Source of the DNA: Betaproteobacteria bacterium
Lineage (GTDB): Bacteria; Pseudomonadota; Gammaproteobacteria; Burkholderiales; UBA6910
Direction of reading: 5' to 3'
NCBI GenBank assembly: GCA_016183615.1
Contig: JACPEG010000032.1
Location: 97,416 to 161,415, forward strand
Length of the DNA: 64,000 bases
Part shown: in pieces, positions 27,937 through 39,774 of the stretch
How the letters are laid out: every line of letters starts with the position of its first letter
Numbering within the stretch: the stretch's first letter is position 1
The notes under the pieces: generated by a model
Databases searched by the model: none
Told to the model about the DNA's origin: nothing
The model's input: the letters and a program-made list of their open reading frames with translations, nothing else
Translations under genes and position numbers: made by a program

Positions 27937-28707
27937 TTAATTCGCCGAATGTTTGTTGAGCATCTCGCCGGCGAGCGCGAGGTAGGCCTGGGAGCCCTTG
28001 GAATGCTTGTCGTGGTAGAGCACCGGCACCCCGTAGCTCGGCGCTTCCGCCAGCCGCACATTGCGCGGGATGATGGTGCGGAACACCTTGTCCCCGAAGT
28101 GCTGCTGCAACTGGTCCGAGACCTGCTGCGAGAGCGTGTTGCGGGGGTCGAACATGGTGCGCAGCAGGCCCTCGATTTCCAGCGCCGGGTTGAGATGGGC
28201 GCGCACCTTCTTGATGGTCTGCACCAGGTCCGAGAGGCCCTCCAGCGCGTAGTATTCGCACTGCATGGGAATCATCACCGATTGGGCGGCGGTGAGACCG
28301 TTCACGGTGAGCAGATTGAGCGCCGGCGGGCAGTCGATGATCACGAAGTCGTACTGGCCGGTCACGGTTTCGAGCGCGGATTTGAGCCGCGTCTCGCGCT
28401 GATCGATGTCCACCAGCTCCACTTCGGCGCCGGCCAGCTCCCGGTTCGCCGGTATGACATCGTAATCGTCGCGGCCGGAGCGGCGGCGCACCTGCACCAG
28501 CGCGTGGCTGCCGAGCAGCACGTGGTAGACGGTCTGCGCCAGCTCGCGCTTGTCGATGCCGCTGCCCATGGTGGCGTTGCCCTGGGGATCGAGATCGACG
28601 AGCAGCACCCGGCGGTTGGCGGCGGAAAGGCTCGCGGCCAGATTCACGCTGGTGGTGGTCTTGCCCACGCCGCCCTTCTGGTTGGCGACCGCGATGATTT
28701 TTGTCAT
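27937..28707 (-). CDS. parA: Chromosome partitioning ATPase ParA (Soj)
   Basis: A 256-residue protein from MTKIIAVANQKGGVGKTTTSVNLA, with the deviant Walker A that positions ATP in ParA-type dimers, then LLVDLDPQGNAT and DFVIIDCPPALN. ParA dimers bind the nucleoid and move ParB-parS complexes. GGGAGAA lies just before the ATG. A longer in-frame reading back to 28929 runs through the MITE and is rejected. The MITE separates parA from rsmG, so the usual readthrough from mnmG-rsmG may be changed. Confidence 0.96.
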   Translation of the reverse strand: MTKIIAVANQKGGVGKTTTSVNLAASLSAANRRVLLVDLDPQGNATMGSGIDKRELAQTVYHVLLGSHALVQVRRRSGRDDYDVIPANRELAGAEVELVDIDQRETRLKSALETVTGQYDFVIIDCPPALNLLTVNGLTAAQSVMIPMQCEYYALEGLSDLVQTIKKVRAHLNPALEIEGLLRTMFDPRNTLSQQVSDQLQQHFGDKVFRTIIPRNVRLAEAPSYGVPVLYHDKHSKGSQAYLALAGEMLNKHSAN

Positions 28708-28730
28708 TCGTTCTCCCTGATTACCCTGTG

Positions 28731-29005
28731 CTAGGAGCCTGTCGGACTTAGAGTCGCACATGCGTTGCCGGCCAAAAAGCGCGATGGCACGACGCGAGGT
28801 GCAGCCCATATCGGGAATATGGGCCAGCCGGGCAACACCGCCAGCGCGCTTTTTGGCCGCAACCCAAAGGGACCGGGCGATTTGACCGCATTTCGTCGCC
28901 GCAAGCCGCCTCGTGGACACCCGGTACACGTCGCCGTCTTGCGTCTAGAACTGCAATCAAATCGCCACGGTCGCATGCGTGATCCTAAGTCCGACAGGCT
29001 CCTAG
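28731..29005. mobile_element. MITE-like element, copy 2, between rsmG and parA
   Basis: The same 275-bp unit as 14245-14519: CTAG ends, terminal repeats GAGCCTGTCGGACTTAG, and the internal GGCCAAAAAGCGCG/CGCGCTTTTTGGCC stem. The first terminal base is G instead of C on both sides, so the ends have co-varied. The inner GGCGATTTGAT arm carries a T-to-C change. The right CTAG (29002-29005) contains the rsmG stop codon TAG. Confidence 0.87.
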
Positions 29006-29625
29006 GCCCGCTTCAGCATGACCAGGTGGCGCTCCCCTTCGACGCTTGGCACCGGCAGTTTTACCACCGCTTCAAGCTCCCAGCCGGCCGGCAGCCGGGC
29101 GATTTCCTGGTGAGGATAGAGCCCCTTCATGGCGGCAAGCCGTCCTTGCCGCGCCGCCAGGTGCCCGGCGATGCGGATGAATTCCGCCAGGTCGGACAGG
29201 GCCCGCGCCACGACTACCTCAAAGCCCTGCGGCGGACGAAAATCCTCGGCCCGGGCTTCCACGATCTCGACGTTTTCGAGGCCCAGCTCGATCGCCGCCT
29301 GGCGCAGGAACGCCGCCTTCTTGCGGTTGGATTCCACCAGTGTCACCCGCCATTCGGGCCGGGCGATGGCGAGCGGAATTCCGGGCAGTCCGGCCCCGCT
29401 GCCCACATCCGCCAGCGTCGCGCCCCCGAGCTGCGGCAGGAGCGCCAGGCAATCGAGCAGGTGATGGGACACCGCCCGCCCCGGTTCCCGGATCGCGGTC
29501 AGGTTGTACACCCGGTTCCACTTCCAGAGCAGCGCCAGGTACGCGAGCAGCTTGGCGCGAATCGCCGGGCCAAGGTCCAGCCCCAGGTCCGCGAGGCCCC
29601 GTTCGAGCTGGTCCTCCGGAGTCAT
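29002..29625 (-). CDS. rsmG: 16S rRNA (guanine527-N7)-methyltransferase RsmG
   Basis: A 207-residue enzyme, [20 protein letters not shown]. AdoMet motif [20 protein letters not shown], then [15 protein letters not shown] and VVARALSDL. It methylates G527 of 16S rRNA; loss gives low-level streptomycin resistance in other bacteria. The ATG overlaps the mnmG stop (ATGA at 29622-29625), the standard mnmG-rsmG coupling. Its TAG stop is formed by the CTAG end of the MITE, yet the C-terminus (HLVMLKRA) looks complete, so the element landed on a pre-existing CTAG. Confidence 0.96.
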   Translation of the reverse strand: MTPEDQLERGLADLGLDLGPAIRAKLLAYLALLWKWNRVYNLTAIREPGRAVSHHLLDCLALLPQLGGATLADVGSGAGLPGIPLAIARPEWRVTLVESNRKKAAFLRQAAIELGLENVEIVEARAEDFRPPQGFEVVVARALSDLAEFIRIAGHLAARQGRLAAMKGLYPHQEIARLPAGWELEAVVKLPVPSVEGERHLVMLKRA

Positions 29626-31517
29626 GCCGTCTTTTTCTTGGCGTCGGCGAAGCCACGCTTGAGATGCACCAGCAGCACCGAAATGGCGGCGGGCGTGATG
29701 CCGCTGATGCGGGCCGCCTGGCCCAGGGTCTCGGGCTTGTGCTGGTTGAGCTTCTGCTGCACCTCCACCGACAGGCCCTTCAGCAGGCGATAGTCGAGGT
29801 CCTGGGGCAGGCGCGTGGTCTCGTACTGCTCCTGGCGCGCGATCTCGTCCTTCTGGCGCTCGATGTAGCCGGAATATTTGGCGGCGATTTCCACCTGCTC
29901 TGCGACCTGGGGATCGGTCACGGCCGGTGCCGCGCCGGGCAGCGCGGTCAGGCTCCGGTACGTCACCTCGGGCCGGCGCAGCAGGTCGTACAGGGAGTAA
30001 TCCCGTTCCAGGGGCTTGCCGAAGACACGGGTGGCCTCTTCTTCGGGAAGCGAATGCGGACCGAGCGTAGTGAGCCTGAGCCGCTCCTGCTCTACGGCGA
30101 TGGCCTCGCGCTTGGCCTCGAAGCGGGCCCACCGCGTGTCGTCCACCACGCCGAGGCGCCGGCCGGTCTCGGTGAGCCGCAGGTCCGCGTTGTCCTCCCG
30201 CAGTTGCAGCCGGTACTCGGCGCGGCTGGTGAACATGCGGTAGGGCTCGGTCACGCCGCGGGTGATGAGGTCGTCCACCAGCACCCCGAGGTAGGCCTCG
30301 TCGCGGCGCGGGCACCACGGTTCCCTGCCCTTTACCTTGAGTCCGGCGTTGATGCCGGCGAGCAGCCCCTGGGCGGCGGCCTCCTCGTAGCCGGTGGTGC
30401 CGTTGATCTGGCCGGCGAAGAACAGGTTTGCGATGGCCTTGTTCTCCAGCGACGACCTGAGTCCCCGCGGATCGAAGTAGTCGTACTCGATGGCGTAGCC
30501 GGGGCGCAGGATGTGGGCGTTCTCCAGCCCCTTGATCGAGCGCACCAGCGCCAGCTGCACGTCGAACGGCAGGCTGGTGGAGATCCCGTTGGGGTAGATC
30601 TCGTGCGTGGTCAGGCCCTCGGGCTCGAGGAAGATCTGGTGCGAGTGCTTGTGGGCGAACCGCACCACCTTGTCCTCGATCGAGGGGCAGTAGCGGGGAC
30701 CGATCCCTTCTATGACGCCGGTATAAAGGGGGGAGCGGTCGAGCCCGCCGCGGATGATGTCGTGGGTGCGCTCGCTGGTGTGGGTCACCCAGCACGGCAG
30801 CTGCCGCGGGTGCTGGGACGCCTCCCCCAGGAACGAGAACACCGGAGGCGGATCGTCGCCCGGCTGCACCGCCAGCACCGAGAAGTCGATGGTCTTGCCG
30901 TCGAGGCGCGGCGGCGTGCCGGTCTTGAGCCGCCCCACCGGAAGCTTCATTTCCCGCAGCCGGTGGGCAAGGCTCATCGCCGGCGGGTCGCCGGCCCGCC
31001 CCGCCTGATAGTTGGATTGACCCACGTGAATCAGCCCGGCGAGGAAGGTCCCCGTGGTGAGCACCACGGCTTCCGCCTCGAATCGGACCCCGAGCTGGGT
31101 CGCCACCCCGGTCACCCGGTCGCCCGACAGCAGCAGATCGTCCACCGCCTGCTGAAACAGCCAGAGGTTCTCCTGGTTCTCGAGACGCCGGCGCACCGCC
31201 TGCTTGTAGAGCAGCCGGTCGGCCTGGGCGCGGGTGGCGCGCACCGCCGGGCCCTTGCTGGAATTGAGGATGCGGAACTGGATGCCCGCCTCGTCGGTGG
31301 CCGCAGCCATGGCCCCGCCCAGGGCGTCCACCTCCTTCACCAAGTGGCCCTTGCCGATGCCCCCGATGGAGGGGTTGCAGGACATCTGCCCCAGGGTCTC
31401 GATGTTGTGGGTGAGGAGCAGGGTCTTGCAGCCCGTGCGGGCCGCCGCCAGCGCGGCTTCGGTGCCGGCGTGGCCGCCGCCGACCACGATCACGTCAAAA
31501 CGGGAGGGGAAGTTCAT
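29622..31517 (-). CDS. mnmG: tRNA uridine-34 carboxymethylaminomethyl synthase subunit MnmG (GidA)
   Basis: A 631-residue FAD enzyme from [27 protein letters not shown]. It shows the FAD-binding GGGHAG, the signature [11 protein letters not shown] and the later [17 protein letters not shown]. With MnmE it builds cmnm5 on U34 of tRNAs reading split codon boxes. Six more residues could be added from an ATG at 31535, but homology favours 31517. mnmE lies 3 kb upstream, and parS stands 83 bases upstream of the start. Confidence 0.96.
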   Translation of the reverse strand: MNFPSRFDVIVVGGGHAGTEAALAAARTGCKTLLLTHNIETLGQMSCNPSIGGIGKGHLVKEVDALGGAMAAATDEAGIQFRILNSSKGPAVRATRAQADRLLYKQAVRRRLENQENLWLFQQAVDDLLLSGDRVTGVATQLGVRFEAEAVVLTTGTFLAGLIHVGQSNYQAGRAGDPPAMSLAHRLREMKLPVGRLKTGTPPRLDGKTIDFSVLAVQPGDDPPPVFSFLGEASQHPRQLPCWVTHTSERTHDIIRGGLDRSPLYTGVIEGIGPRYCPSIEDKVVRFAHKHSHQIFLEPEGLTTHEIYPNGISTSLPFDVQLALVRSIKGLENAHILRPGYAIEYDYFDPRGLRSSLENKAIANLFFAGQINGTTGYEEAAAQGLLAGINAGLKVKGREPWCPRRDEAYLGVLVDDLITRGVTEPYRMFTSRAEYRLQLREDNADLRLTETGRRLGVVDDTRWARFEAKREAIAVEQERLRLTTLGPHSLPEEEATRVFGKPLERDYSLYDLLRRPEVTYRSLTALPGAAPAVTDPQVAEQVEIAAKYSGYIERQKDEIARQEQYETTRLPQDLDYRLLKGLSVEVQQKLNQHKPETLGQAARISGITPAAISVLLVHLKRGFADAKKKTA

Positions 31518-31594
31518 TTGCCGGGGGGTGCGCAAGGGCGCTCATGATACCGCAAAAACCGAGGCGCCCAAAGCACTTGACGACGGGGGCCGAC

Positions 31595-31620
31595 GCCGGT
31601 GTTTCACGTGAAACACCGGC
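31595..31620. promoter_or_regulatory. parS: parS centromere site
   Basis: TGTTTCACGTGAAACA at 31600-31615 is the canonical 16-bp parS for chromosomal ParB. The palindrome extends 5 bases on each side (GCCGG...CCGGC) to a perfect 26 bp. It lies between mnmG and the TSUP gene, close to parAB and about 6.6 kb from dnaA, the expected origin-proximal position. Confidence 0.93.
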
Positions 31621-31629
31621 GGGTCGCGG

Positions 31630-32406
31630 CTAGCGCCAGGCCTTCAGGACGTCGTAGCCGAACTTGGCAATCAGCACCGAGACCACCACCAGGAACAGTG
31701 CGCGAATGAAGCCGCTGCCTCCCCTGATCGCCATCCGGGTCCCCACCACCGCCCCCAGGATGTTGAACACGGCCATGGGCAGCGCCACGGCGATCAGGAT
31801 CGCCCCGGCGAATCCGAAATGGATCAGGGCGGCGAAGTTGGTGGCCCAGTTCACCACCTTGGCGGCGGCGGTGGCCCGCAGGAAATCCCAGCCGAAGAAG
31901 CGGATGAACAGAAACAACAGGAAAGTCCCGGTACCGGGGCCGAAGAAGCCATCGTAAAAGCCGATGGCCCCGCCCAGAACGGCGGCGATGGCCTTCTCCT
32001 TCAGTCCCTCGTGACGCGGAGCGTGGGTCTGCCCGAAATCCTTTTTGAGCCAGGTGAAAACCGCCATCACCACCAGCAGCACCAGTACCAGCGGGCGGAT
32101 GATGTCGGGCGGGATGGCGCTGACCGCGCGCGCCCCCAGGTAGGAAAATCCGAAGGCCGCCATGGCGGCCGGCAGCGCAGCGCCCCAGTGAATCCGCACC
32201 CGGGCCGCGAACCGGGTCACCGCCACGCTGGTGCCGGCGATGGAGGCGAGCTTGTTGGTGCCGAACACCACCGCGGGCGACGCCCCGGGCAGGAAGCCGA
32301 ACAGGGCCGGGATCTGCACCAGCCCCCCGCCCCCTACCGCGGCGTCAATCAGGCCCGCCACGAAGGCGCAGGCGTAGATCACCAGCAGTTCCGCCGAGAA
32401 TTCCAT
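31630..32406 (-). CDS. TSUP-family (TauE/SafE) membrane transporter
   Basis: A 258-residue membrane protein with about eight hydrophobic helices. Each half begins with the family's glycine-rich motif: FVAGLIDAAVGGGGLVQIPAL in the first and VLGGAIGFYDGFFGPGTGTFLL in the second. TSUP proteins export sulfite, sulfoacetate or other small organic anions; the substrate cannot be told here. It lies between pckG and mnmG on the same strand. The pckG terminator separates it from pckG. Confidence 0.88.
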   Translation of the reverse strand: MEFSAELLVIYACAFVAGLIDAAVGGGGLVQIPALFGFLPGASPAVVFGTNKLASIAGTSVAVTRFAARVRIHWGAALPAAMAAFGFSYLGARAVSAIPPDIIRPLVLVLLVVMAVFTWLKKDFGQTHAPRHEGLKEKAIAAVLGGAIGFYDGFFGPGTGTFLLFLFIRFFGWDFLRATAAAKVVNWATNFAALIHFGFAGAILIAVALPMAVFNILGAVVGTRMAIRGGSGFIRALFLVVVSVLIAKFGYDVLKAWR

Positions 32407-32430
32407 CGTGAGTCGCTGCGCGATTGAGAC

Positions 32431-32458
32431 AAAAAAAGGCCGCCCGAGGCGGCCTTTT
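32431..32458 (-). terminator. Rho-independent terminator of pckG
   Basis: Minus-strand hairpin GGCCGCC-TCG-GGCGGCC followed by TTTTTTT, 18 bases after the pckG stop. Stem, loop and U-tract are all textbook. Confidence 0.93.
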
Positions 32459-32475
32459 CCCGGTGCGCCCGGAGC

Positions 32476-34314
<1,839 letters not shown>

Positions 34315-34362
34315 TCTGCGACCTCTCCTCGGCTCCGGGGGTTAAAAAAGGCTTGAACTTTA

Positions 34363-34389
34363 CCACAAAACCCGGGGCTTCCTCCCGGG
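34363..34389 (-). terminator. Probable terminator after mnmE
   Basis: On the minus strand CCCGGG (34389-34384) and CCCGGG (34376-34371) can pair around a short loop and are followed by TTTTGTGG. It begins at the base after the mnmE stop. Confidence 0.5.
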
Positions 34390-35730
34390 CTACTTTCCTA
34401 TGCAAAAGCGGGAAAAGATCTCCCCCAGCAGGTCGTCGGCGCCGAACTCCCCGGTGATCCGGTTCAGCTCCTCCTGGGCGAGCCGCAGCTCCTCGGCGAG
34501 GAACTCCAGCTGCTGCCACTCCCCTGCCGCGCTTTCCAGGTGTGCGGCTGCGCCCATCAGGGCTTCCAGGTGGCGCTCCCGGGCCATGAACACCCCCTCG
34601 CTCCCGGTGCGCCATCCGCTCGCCTCCAACACAACCTCCCTGAGCAGCTCAATCCCCGCCCCGGTCTTGGCCGAGAGGTAAACCCTCACTTCCCCGCCCT
34701 CCCGCTCCACCCGCGGTGTCCCCGCGACCAGATCGAGCTTGTTCACCACCGTGACGAGGGCCGGGCCCGGGGGCATCTCGGCGCGGATTTTGCGATCCTC
34801 CTCGGTGACGCCGTTGGTGGCATCGACGACCTGAACCACGACATCGCCCTGGTGCAGGGCAGCCCGGGTGCGCGCCATGCCCAGCTGTTCCACCTTGTCC
34901 TTGCTGTCGCGCAGGCCCGCGGTATCCACCAGGTGCAGGGGCACGCCATGGATCTGCACCGCCTGGCGGATGGTATCCCGGGTAGTGCCCGGAATGTCGG
35001 TGACGATGGCCACGTCCTCGCCGGCGAGGCAGTTCAGCAGGCTCGATTTGCCGACGTTGGGGCGCCCCGCCAGGACCACGTGTATGCCTTCGCGCAGCAG
35101 GCTCCCCTGCCGGGCAGTGGCGAGAATTTCCGCCAGGCGCTCCTTCAGTCGATCGAGCTTGCCCTGCGCATTCGCGCGGGCGAGAACGTCCACCTCCTCC
35201 TCGGGAAAGTCGAGCGTCGCCTCCACCAGCATGCGCAGGTCGATGAGCCCGCGGGTGAGCCCGTGGATCGCCTCGGAAAACTCGCCATGCAGCGAGCGCA
35301 GCGCGCAGCGCGCCGCCTCCCGGGTGCTGGCGTCGATGAGGTCGGCGACGCTCTCCGCCTGGGCCAGGTCCAGCTTGTCGTTGAGGAAGGCCCGGCGCGT
35401 GAACTCTCCGGGCGCGGCGAGCCGCGCCCCCAGCTCGAGACAGCGCTGCAGCAGCGCATGCAGAACAGCCGGGCCGCCGTGGCCGTGCAACTCCAGTACG
35501 TCCTCGCCGGTATAGGAATGGGGCCCGGGGAAAAACAGGGCGAGGCCCTGGTCGATGGGCTCGCCCTCGGCGTCCCGGAACCAGCAGAGCTCCGCCTGCC
35601 GCGGCTGCGGTCGGCGCCCGAGGATGGCCTCGGCCAGTGGCGCCAGCCGGGGACCCGACATCCGCAGCACCCCGATGCCGCCCTTGCCGGGCGGCGTGGC
35701 GATCGCTGCTATGGGGTCAGCGCTTGCCAT
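34390..35730 (-). CDS. mnmE: tRNA modification GTPase MnmE (TrmE)
   Basis: A 446-residue protein from [26 protein letters not shown]. The N-terminal tetrahydrofolate-binding domain holds [18 protein letters not shown]. The inserted G domain has [27 protein letters not shown] and NKLDLV, and the protein ends with the catalytic FCIGK. Works with MnmG on U34 of tRNA. The start overlaps the yidC stop by 14 bases. A longer frame to 35781 lies inside yidC and is rejected. Confidence 0.96.
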   Translation of the reverse strand: MASADPIAAIATPPGKGGIGVLRMSGPRLAPLAEAILGRRPQPRQAELCWFRDAEGEPIDQGLALFFPGPHSYTGEDVLELHGHGGPAVLHALLQRCLELGARLAAPGEFTRRAFLNDKLDLAQAESVADLIDASTREAARCALRSLHGEFSEAIHGLTRGLIDLRMLVEATLDFPEEEVDVLARANAQGKLDRLKERLAEILATARQGSLLREGIHVVLAGRPNVGKSSLLNCLAGEDVAIVTDIPGTTRDTIRQAVQIHGVPLHLVDTAGLRDSKDKVEQLGMARTRAALHQGDVVVQVVDATNGVTEEDRKIRAEMPPGPALVTVVNKLDLVAGTPRVEREGGEVRVYLSAKTGAGIELLREVVLEASGWRTGSEGVFMARERHLEALMGAAAHLESAAGEWQQLEFLAEELRLAQEELNRITGEFGADDLLGEIFSRFCIGK

Positions 35731-37375
35731 GGGCAGGCTTGGCCCGCTCCAAGGCGCGGGTAATCTGCCACTGCTGGGCAATCGAAAGGACGTTGTTGAC
35801 CAGCCAGTAGAGCACCAGGCCGGCGGGAAAGAAGAAAAACATGACCGAGAAGGCGATGGGCATGATCTGCATCACCTTCGCCTGGATCGGATCCGGCGGG
35901 GTCGGATTGAGCCTGGTCTGGATCACCATCGTGATCCCCATCACCACCGGCAGCACGTAATACGGATCGGGCGCCGAGAGATCGAGGATCCAGAAATAGA
36001 ATGGGGCGTGGCGCAACTCAACGCTGGCGAGGAGCACCCAGTACAGCGCGATGAACACAGGGATCTGGATCGCGATCGGCAGGCACCCGCCCAGCGGATT
36101 GATCTTCTCTGTCTTGTAGAGGTCCATCATGGCCTGGTGCAGGCGCTGGCGATCCTCCCCGTACTGCTCCTTGATCTTCTGCAGCTTGGGCGCGATCACC
36201 TTCATCTTGGCCATGGAGCGGTAGCTGGCGGCGGAAAGCGGGTAGAACGCGGCCTTGATGAGCACGGTGAGCAGGATGATGGCCACGCCCCAGTTGCCGG
36301 CCCATTTGTAGAACAACCCGAGCACCCAGAACAGCGGGGTGGCGATGACGGTGAGCCAGCCGTAATCCACCACCAGGTCGAGCCCGGGCGCGAGCTTCGC
36401 CAGATTGTCCTGTTCCTGGGGACCAACGTAGAGCGGCACCGTGACCGTCCCCGCTTTGCCGGGGTCGATGGCTCCCGCGGGAACGATCACGCCAACGGCA
36501 TAGAGATTTTCGCCCACCCTGCGGGCGAAAAACTCCCGCGCGGTCTTGCCCTGGGGCAGCCAGGCTGCCACGAAGTAATGCTGCAGCATGGCAATCCAGC
36601 CGTTATCCGTGTTCTGGGGCACCGTCGCCTTGCCCTTCTCGATGGCCGAATATTCCACCTTCTGGAATTTGTCCTTTTCGGTGAAATAGGCGGCCCCGGT
36701 ATAGGTGGGCACCATTTTCGAATCGCCCGTCGGCGGATTGCCGTCGCGCACCAGCTGGAAGTAGGCGTAGGGCTGGAGCGATGCGGCGCCGGCGTTCTTC
36801 ACCTCGAATCCCACGTCGACCAAGTAGCTTCCCCGCCGGAAGGTGTAGGTCTTGATGACCTCCACACCTTGGCCGGCAGCGCTCAGCTTAAGCTCAAGCT
36901 TCTCGGCGCCGGCGGCGAGTTCCCGCGCTCCGGGGGCGGCGGCAAACCGCGTCTTGTGGTTGGGAAGGCCCTCCCCAACCAGCCCGCTCTGGGCCACATA
37001 GGTGCGGTTGAGCCCCGTCTCCAGCAGCACGAACCGCTTGTTCTTGTCTTCCCGGTCCTGGTGCCTCAGGAGCTCGACGCGCTTCAGCTCACCGCCCAGG
37101 GTGTCCACTTCGACGACCATGACATCGGTCTTGACGAGGATCTTCTCCGACGCCTCCGGGGCGGCGGCGGCCGAAGGAATCGCGGCCGCGCCGGGAGCCG
37201 CCGGCGCCGGGGACGCGGCCAGCTGCGGGCTCGGCTGCGGCGGGCTGCCGGCCTGCTGCGGCGCGGGCGCCGTAGCAGCCGGTTGCGGCGGGCGCTGCTC
37301 CTTCTGCCATGCCTCCCACAGCATGAGAATGGAGAAGGAGAAAATGATGAACAGGATCAGCCGTTGGGTATCCAT
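35717..37375 (-). CDS. yidC: Membrane protein insertase YidC
   Basis: A 552-residue protein. N-terminal signal anchor ([23 protein letters not shown]), a Pro/Ala-rich linker, a large periplasmic domain ([26 protein letters not shown]...), then the conserved insertase core ([67 protein letters not shown]). It inserts subunits such as AtpE and AtpB into the inner membrane. It belongs to the rpmH-rnpA-yidD-yidC-mnmE operon and is complete. Confidence 0.97.
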   Translation of the reverse strand: MDTQRLILFIIFSFSILMLWEAWQKEQRPPQPAATAPAPQQAGSPPQPSPQLAASPAPAAPGAAAIPSAAAAPEASEKILVKTDVMVVEVDTLGGELKRVELLRHQDREDKNKRFVLLETGLNRTYVAQSGLVGEGLPNHKTRFAAAPGARELAAGAEKLELKLSAAGQGVEVIKTYTFRRGSYLVDVGFEVKNAGAASLQPYAYFQLVRDGNPPTGDSKMVPTYTGAAYFTEKDKFQKVEYSAIEKGKATVPQNTDNGWIAMLQHYFVAAWLPQGKTAREFFARRVGENLYAVGVIVPAGAIDPGKAGTVTVPLYVGPQEQDNLAKLAPGLDLVVDYGWLTVIATPLFWVLGLFYKWAGNWGVAIILLTVLIKAAFYPLSAASYRSMAKMKVIAPKLQKIKEQYGEDRQRLHQAMMDLYKTEKINPLGGCLPIAIQIPVFIALYWVLLASVELRHAPFYFWILDLSAPDPYYVLPVVMGITMVIQTRLNPTPPDPIQAKVMQIMPIAFSVMFFFFPAGLVLYWLVNNVLSIAQQWQITRALERAKPAHGKR

Positions 37376-37389
37376 GAATGTTCGGCTAG

Positions 37390-37599
37390 TCAGGGTACCG
37401 GGTCATACCCGCCCGGGTGCCATGGGTTGCAGCGCAGAATTCTCTTCAAGCCCAGCCACAGGCCCCGCACCACGCCGTGGTGCTTGAGGGCCTGACAGGC
37501 GTAGTCGGAGCAGCTGGGATGAAAGCGGCAGCAGGGACCAATGAAGGGACTCAGCGCATACTGGTAGGCGCGGACCATCGCGATCAGCAGGCGTTTCAT
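37390..37599 (-). CDS. yidD: Membrane protein insertion efficiency factor YidD
   Basis: A 69-residue protein, [42 protein letters not shown]. It has the family's PCCRF.PSCSDYA cysteine cluster and the N-terminal amphipathic helix that binds the membrane face. The start overlaps the rnpA stop by 4 bases. Ends RCNPWHPGGYDPVP, as in the family. Confidence 0.95.
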   Translation of the reverse strand: MKRLLIAMVRAYQYALSPFIGPCCRFHPSCSDYACQALKHHGVVRGLWLGLKRILRCNPWHPGGYDPVP

Positions 37600-38030
37600 T
37601 GCCTCACCTCGCCCAGCAGCCGCTCAAGCTCTGCCCGCGCCAACGGCGCGTCCTCACGCAGAATGGCTTTCCGCAGTCTCACCACCAGATCGAATCCCTG
37701 AATGTCCCGCAATCGGCTGCGCACCAACTCCCGGATCAACCGCTTCGCGTAGTTGCGGCGGGTCGCCGCGGGTTCGGCGCGTTTCGGGACGACCAACCCC
37801 AGCCGGCCCTGCGGCAGCTTGTTCGGCCTGAAATGGATGCGGAAATAAACGCCGGTGCGGGTGCTGCCTTGAGCGAAAACCGCCGCGAATTCTTCCGCGT
37901 ACCGGAGCCGGTGCGCCCCGCGCAGGGAGTGCGGTAACGCCTTAGACGCCGAGCCGCGCGCGGCCCTTGGCCCGACGGGCGCGGATGACGGCTTGGCCGC
38001 CCTTGGTGCGCGAGCGGACGAGAAAGCCAT
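37596..38030 (-). CDS. rnpA: Ribonuclease P protein component
   Basis: The open frame gives 144 residues. The conserved core starts [19 protein letters not shown] and includes [25 protein letters not shown], the RNR-type basic signature that binds M1 RNA. The only ATG of the frame, at 38030, lies inside rpmH and gives an Ala/Pro/Arg-rich N-terminal extension of about 36 residues overlapping rpmH by 89 bases. No ATG, GTG or TTG occurs between the rpmH stop and the core, so an overlapping start or a rare start such as CTG is required. Function: processes the 5' ends of tRNAs. Confidence 0.9.
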   Translation of the reverse strand: MAFSSARAPRAAKPSSAPVGPRAARGSASKALPHSLRGAHRLRYAEEFAAVFAQGSTRTGVYFRIHFRPNKLPQGRLGLVVPKRAEPAATRRNYAKRLIRELVRSRLRDIQGFDLVVRLRKAILREDAPLARAELERLLGEVRQ

Positions 38031-38076
38031 GGGTCCGTTTGCGGCGGGTTTTCGAGGGTTGATAGGTGCGCTTCAT
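37942..38076 (-). CDS. rpmH: Ribosomal protein bL34
   Basis: A 44-residue protein read directly from the sequence: [18 protein letters not shown], then [26 protein letters not shown]. This is the whole of bL34, a basic protein of the 50S subunit. It is first in the rpmH-rnpA-yidD-yidC-mnmE operon and is divergent from dnaA. Confidence 0.97.
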   Translation of the reverse strand: MKRTYQPSKTRRKRTHGFLVRSRTKGGQAVIRARRAKGRARLGV

Positions 38077-38120
38077 GACCGAATCCTTTGCGGCAGGCTG
38101 CGGAAAAAACGAAATTCGCT

Positions 38121-38149
38121 ATTAAAAACTTTGGCTTCCGTTCTGTCAA
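38121..38149 (-). promoter_or_regulatory. Promoter of the rpmH operon
   Basis: The minus strand carries TTGACA (38149-38144), a 17-bp spacer and TTTAAT (38126-38121), about 45 bases upstream of the rpmH ATG. The -35 is a perfect consensus. Confidence 0.8.
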
Positions 38150-38169
38150 CCGAAATTGTGGGGCGAGCC

Positions 38170-38178
38170 TGTGGATAA
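38170..38178. promoter_or_regulatory. DnaA box
   Basis: TGTGGATAA, the exact complement of the TTATCCACA consensus, in the rpmH-dnaA spacer. It could serve in origin function or in control of dnaA. Confidence 0.8.
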
Positions 38179-38257
38179 GTTCTCCGAAACCCACTAGAAT
38201 GTTTCGCTCGTTCGCTTCAGCCACCCATAATAATTCTTAAAGTTGCCCACCTTGGCG

Positions 38258-39580
38258 ATGGATAAGTTCTGGTCTTCGTGCCTCCAGCGGTTTGCCAACG
38301 AACTTAGCCCCCAGCAGTACAACACCTGGATCAAACCCCTGCGCTATGAAGCCTCCAAGGGGGCCCATACCCTGGTGGCCCCCAATCGCTTCGTGCTGCA
38401 GTGGGTCAAGGAGAAATTCCTGACCCAGGTATCGAGCCTCGCAGAAAATTATTACGGCAGGCCGACCGAGATCCGGCTCATGCTCGGCGAAACTGCTGCC
38501 CAACCGAGCCCTGCGCTGCGGCTCCCGGTGCAGAATGGCGCCAAGCCGCGCGGACGCGATCACAACCGCCTCAACCCCAATTTCACTTTCGAAAGCTTCG
38601 TCACCGGCAAGGCCAATCAACTGGCGCGCGCCGCCGCCCTGCAGGTCGCCGACCGTCCGGGCGCGGCCTACAACCCGCTGTTCATCTACGGCGGCGTGGG
38701 CCTCGGCAAGACCCACCTGATCCAGGCTATCGGCAATCTGATCCATGAGCAGAATCCCCAGGCCAAGGTGCGCTACATCCATGCCGAGCAGTATGTTTCC
38801 GACGTGGTCCGCGCCTACCAGCACAAGGCCTTCGACGACTTCAAGCAGTATTACCATTCGCTGGATTTGCTGCTGATCGACGACATCCAGTTCTTCAGCG
38901 GCAAGAACCGCACGCAGGAAGAGTTTTTCTACGCCTTCAATGCGCTGATCGAGGCCCACAAGCAATTGGTGATCACCTGCGACACCTACCCCAAGGAAAT
39001 TTCCGGCATCGAGGACCGCCTGATCTCCCGTTTCGGCTGGGGGCTCACGGTCGCGGTGGAGCCGCCGGAGTTGGAGATGCGGGTGGCCATTCTGCTTAAA
39101 AAGGCGAGCGCCGAAAATATCGACTTGCCCCAGGACGTGGCCTTCTTCGTGGCCAAGCACATCCTGTCCAACGTTCGCGAGCTCGAAGGCGCGCTCAAGC
39201 GCATCCTCGCCTTCTCCCGCTTCACCGGGCATCCGATCAGCGTCGAGCTCTCCAAGGAGGCCCTGAAGGATCTCCTGGCGGTCCAGACGCGCCAGATTTC
39301 CATCGAAAACATCCAGCGGACGGTGGCCGATTATTACAAGATCAAGGTCTCGGAGATGTACTCGAAGAAGCGTTCCCGCACCATTGCGCGCCCGCGCCAG
39401 GTGGCCATGGCGTTGGCCCGCGAACTCACAGAAATGAGCCTGCCCGACATCGGGGATGCGTTCGGCGGCCGCGACCACACCACGGTGCTCCATGCCTGCC
39501 ATAAAATCGGCCAACTGCGCGTCAGCAACACCGAAATTACCCGGGATTTCAACACCCTGTTGCAGATTCTCAGAAGCTAG
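38258..39580 (+). CDS. dnaA: Chromosomal replication initiator DnaA
   Basis: A 440-residue protein from [32 protein letters not shown] five codons upstream is also in frame, but the ATG at 38258 gives the usual N-terminus. Domain III carries Walker [10 protein letters not shown] and Walker [11 protein letters not shown]. The domain IV DNA-binding signature is [15 protein letters not shown]. DnaA opens the origin by binding DnaA boxes. Domain II is short. It is first of dnaA-dnaN-gyrB on the plus strand. Confidence 0.97.
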   Translation: MDKFWSSCLQRFANELSPQQYNTWIKPLRYEASKGAHTLVAPNRFVLQWVKEKFLTQVSSLAENYYGRPTEIRLMLGETAAQPSPALRLPVQNGAKPRGRDHNRLNPNFTFESFVTGKANQLARAAALQVADRPGAAYNPLFIYGGVGLGKTHLIQAIGNLIHEQNPQAKVRYIHAEQYVSDVVRAYQHKAFDDFKQYYHSLDLLLIDDIQFFSGKNRTQEEFFYAFNALIEAHKQLVITCDTYPKEISGIEDRLISRFGWGLTVAVEPPELEMRVAILLKKASAENIDLPQDVAFFVAKHILSNVRELEGALKRILAFSRFTGHPISVELSKEALKDLLAVQTRQISIENIQRTVADYYKIKVSEMYSKKRSRTIARPRQVAMALARELTEMSLPDIGDAFGGRDHTTVLHACHKIGQLRVSNTEITRDFNTLLQILRS

Positions 39581-39599
39581 GGGATTGCATGGGACGGTT

Positions 39600-39735
39600 T
39601 GTGGACAAGTACCCTTTTCCGCAGCACGTGAAAAAACCATCCCCATTCTGTCCACAGGTACCCCGATGGCTATGCCCAGGTTTTTTACTTATTTAACTTT
39701 TTGATATAGAATAGTTTTTGTTGGTTTTCCCGGAA
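39600..39735. other. Candidate origin segment between dnaA and dnaN
   Basis: Contains TGTGGACAA (39600-39608, one mismatch to the DnaA box) and CTGTCCACA (39648-39656, two mismatches), followed by a strongly AT-rich stretch around 39674-39735. Together with the perfect box at 38170 this resembles an origin spread over both sides of dnaA. The spacer also carries the dnaN promoter, so the assignment is tentative. Confidence 0.45.
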
Positions 39736-39774
39736 TAATCCTGCGCTTATTACTAGTCCCAAGGTTTATACATA

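Noticed and set aside
28708..28929. An in-frame N-terminal extension of ParA.
   Set aside because: The extension translates the MITE. The near-identical peptide at 14195-14443 comes from the other copy. ParA starts normally at MTKIIAVANQ with its own ribosome-binding site.
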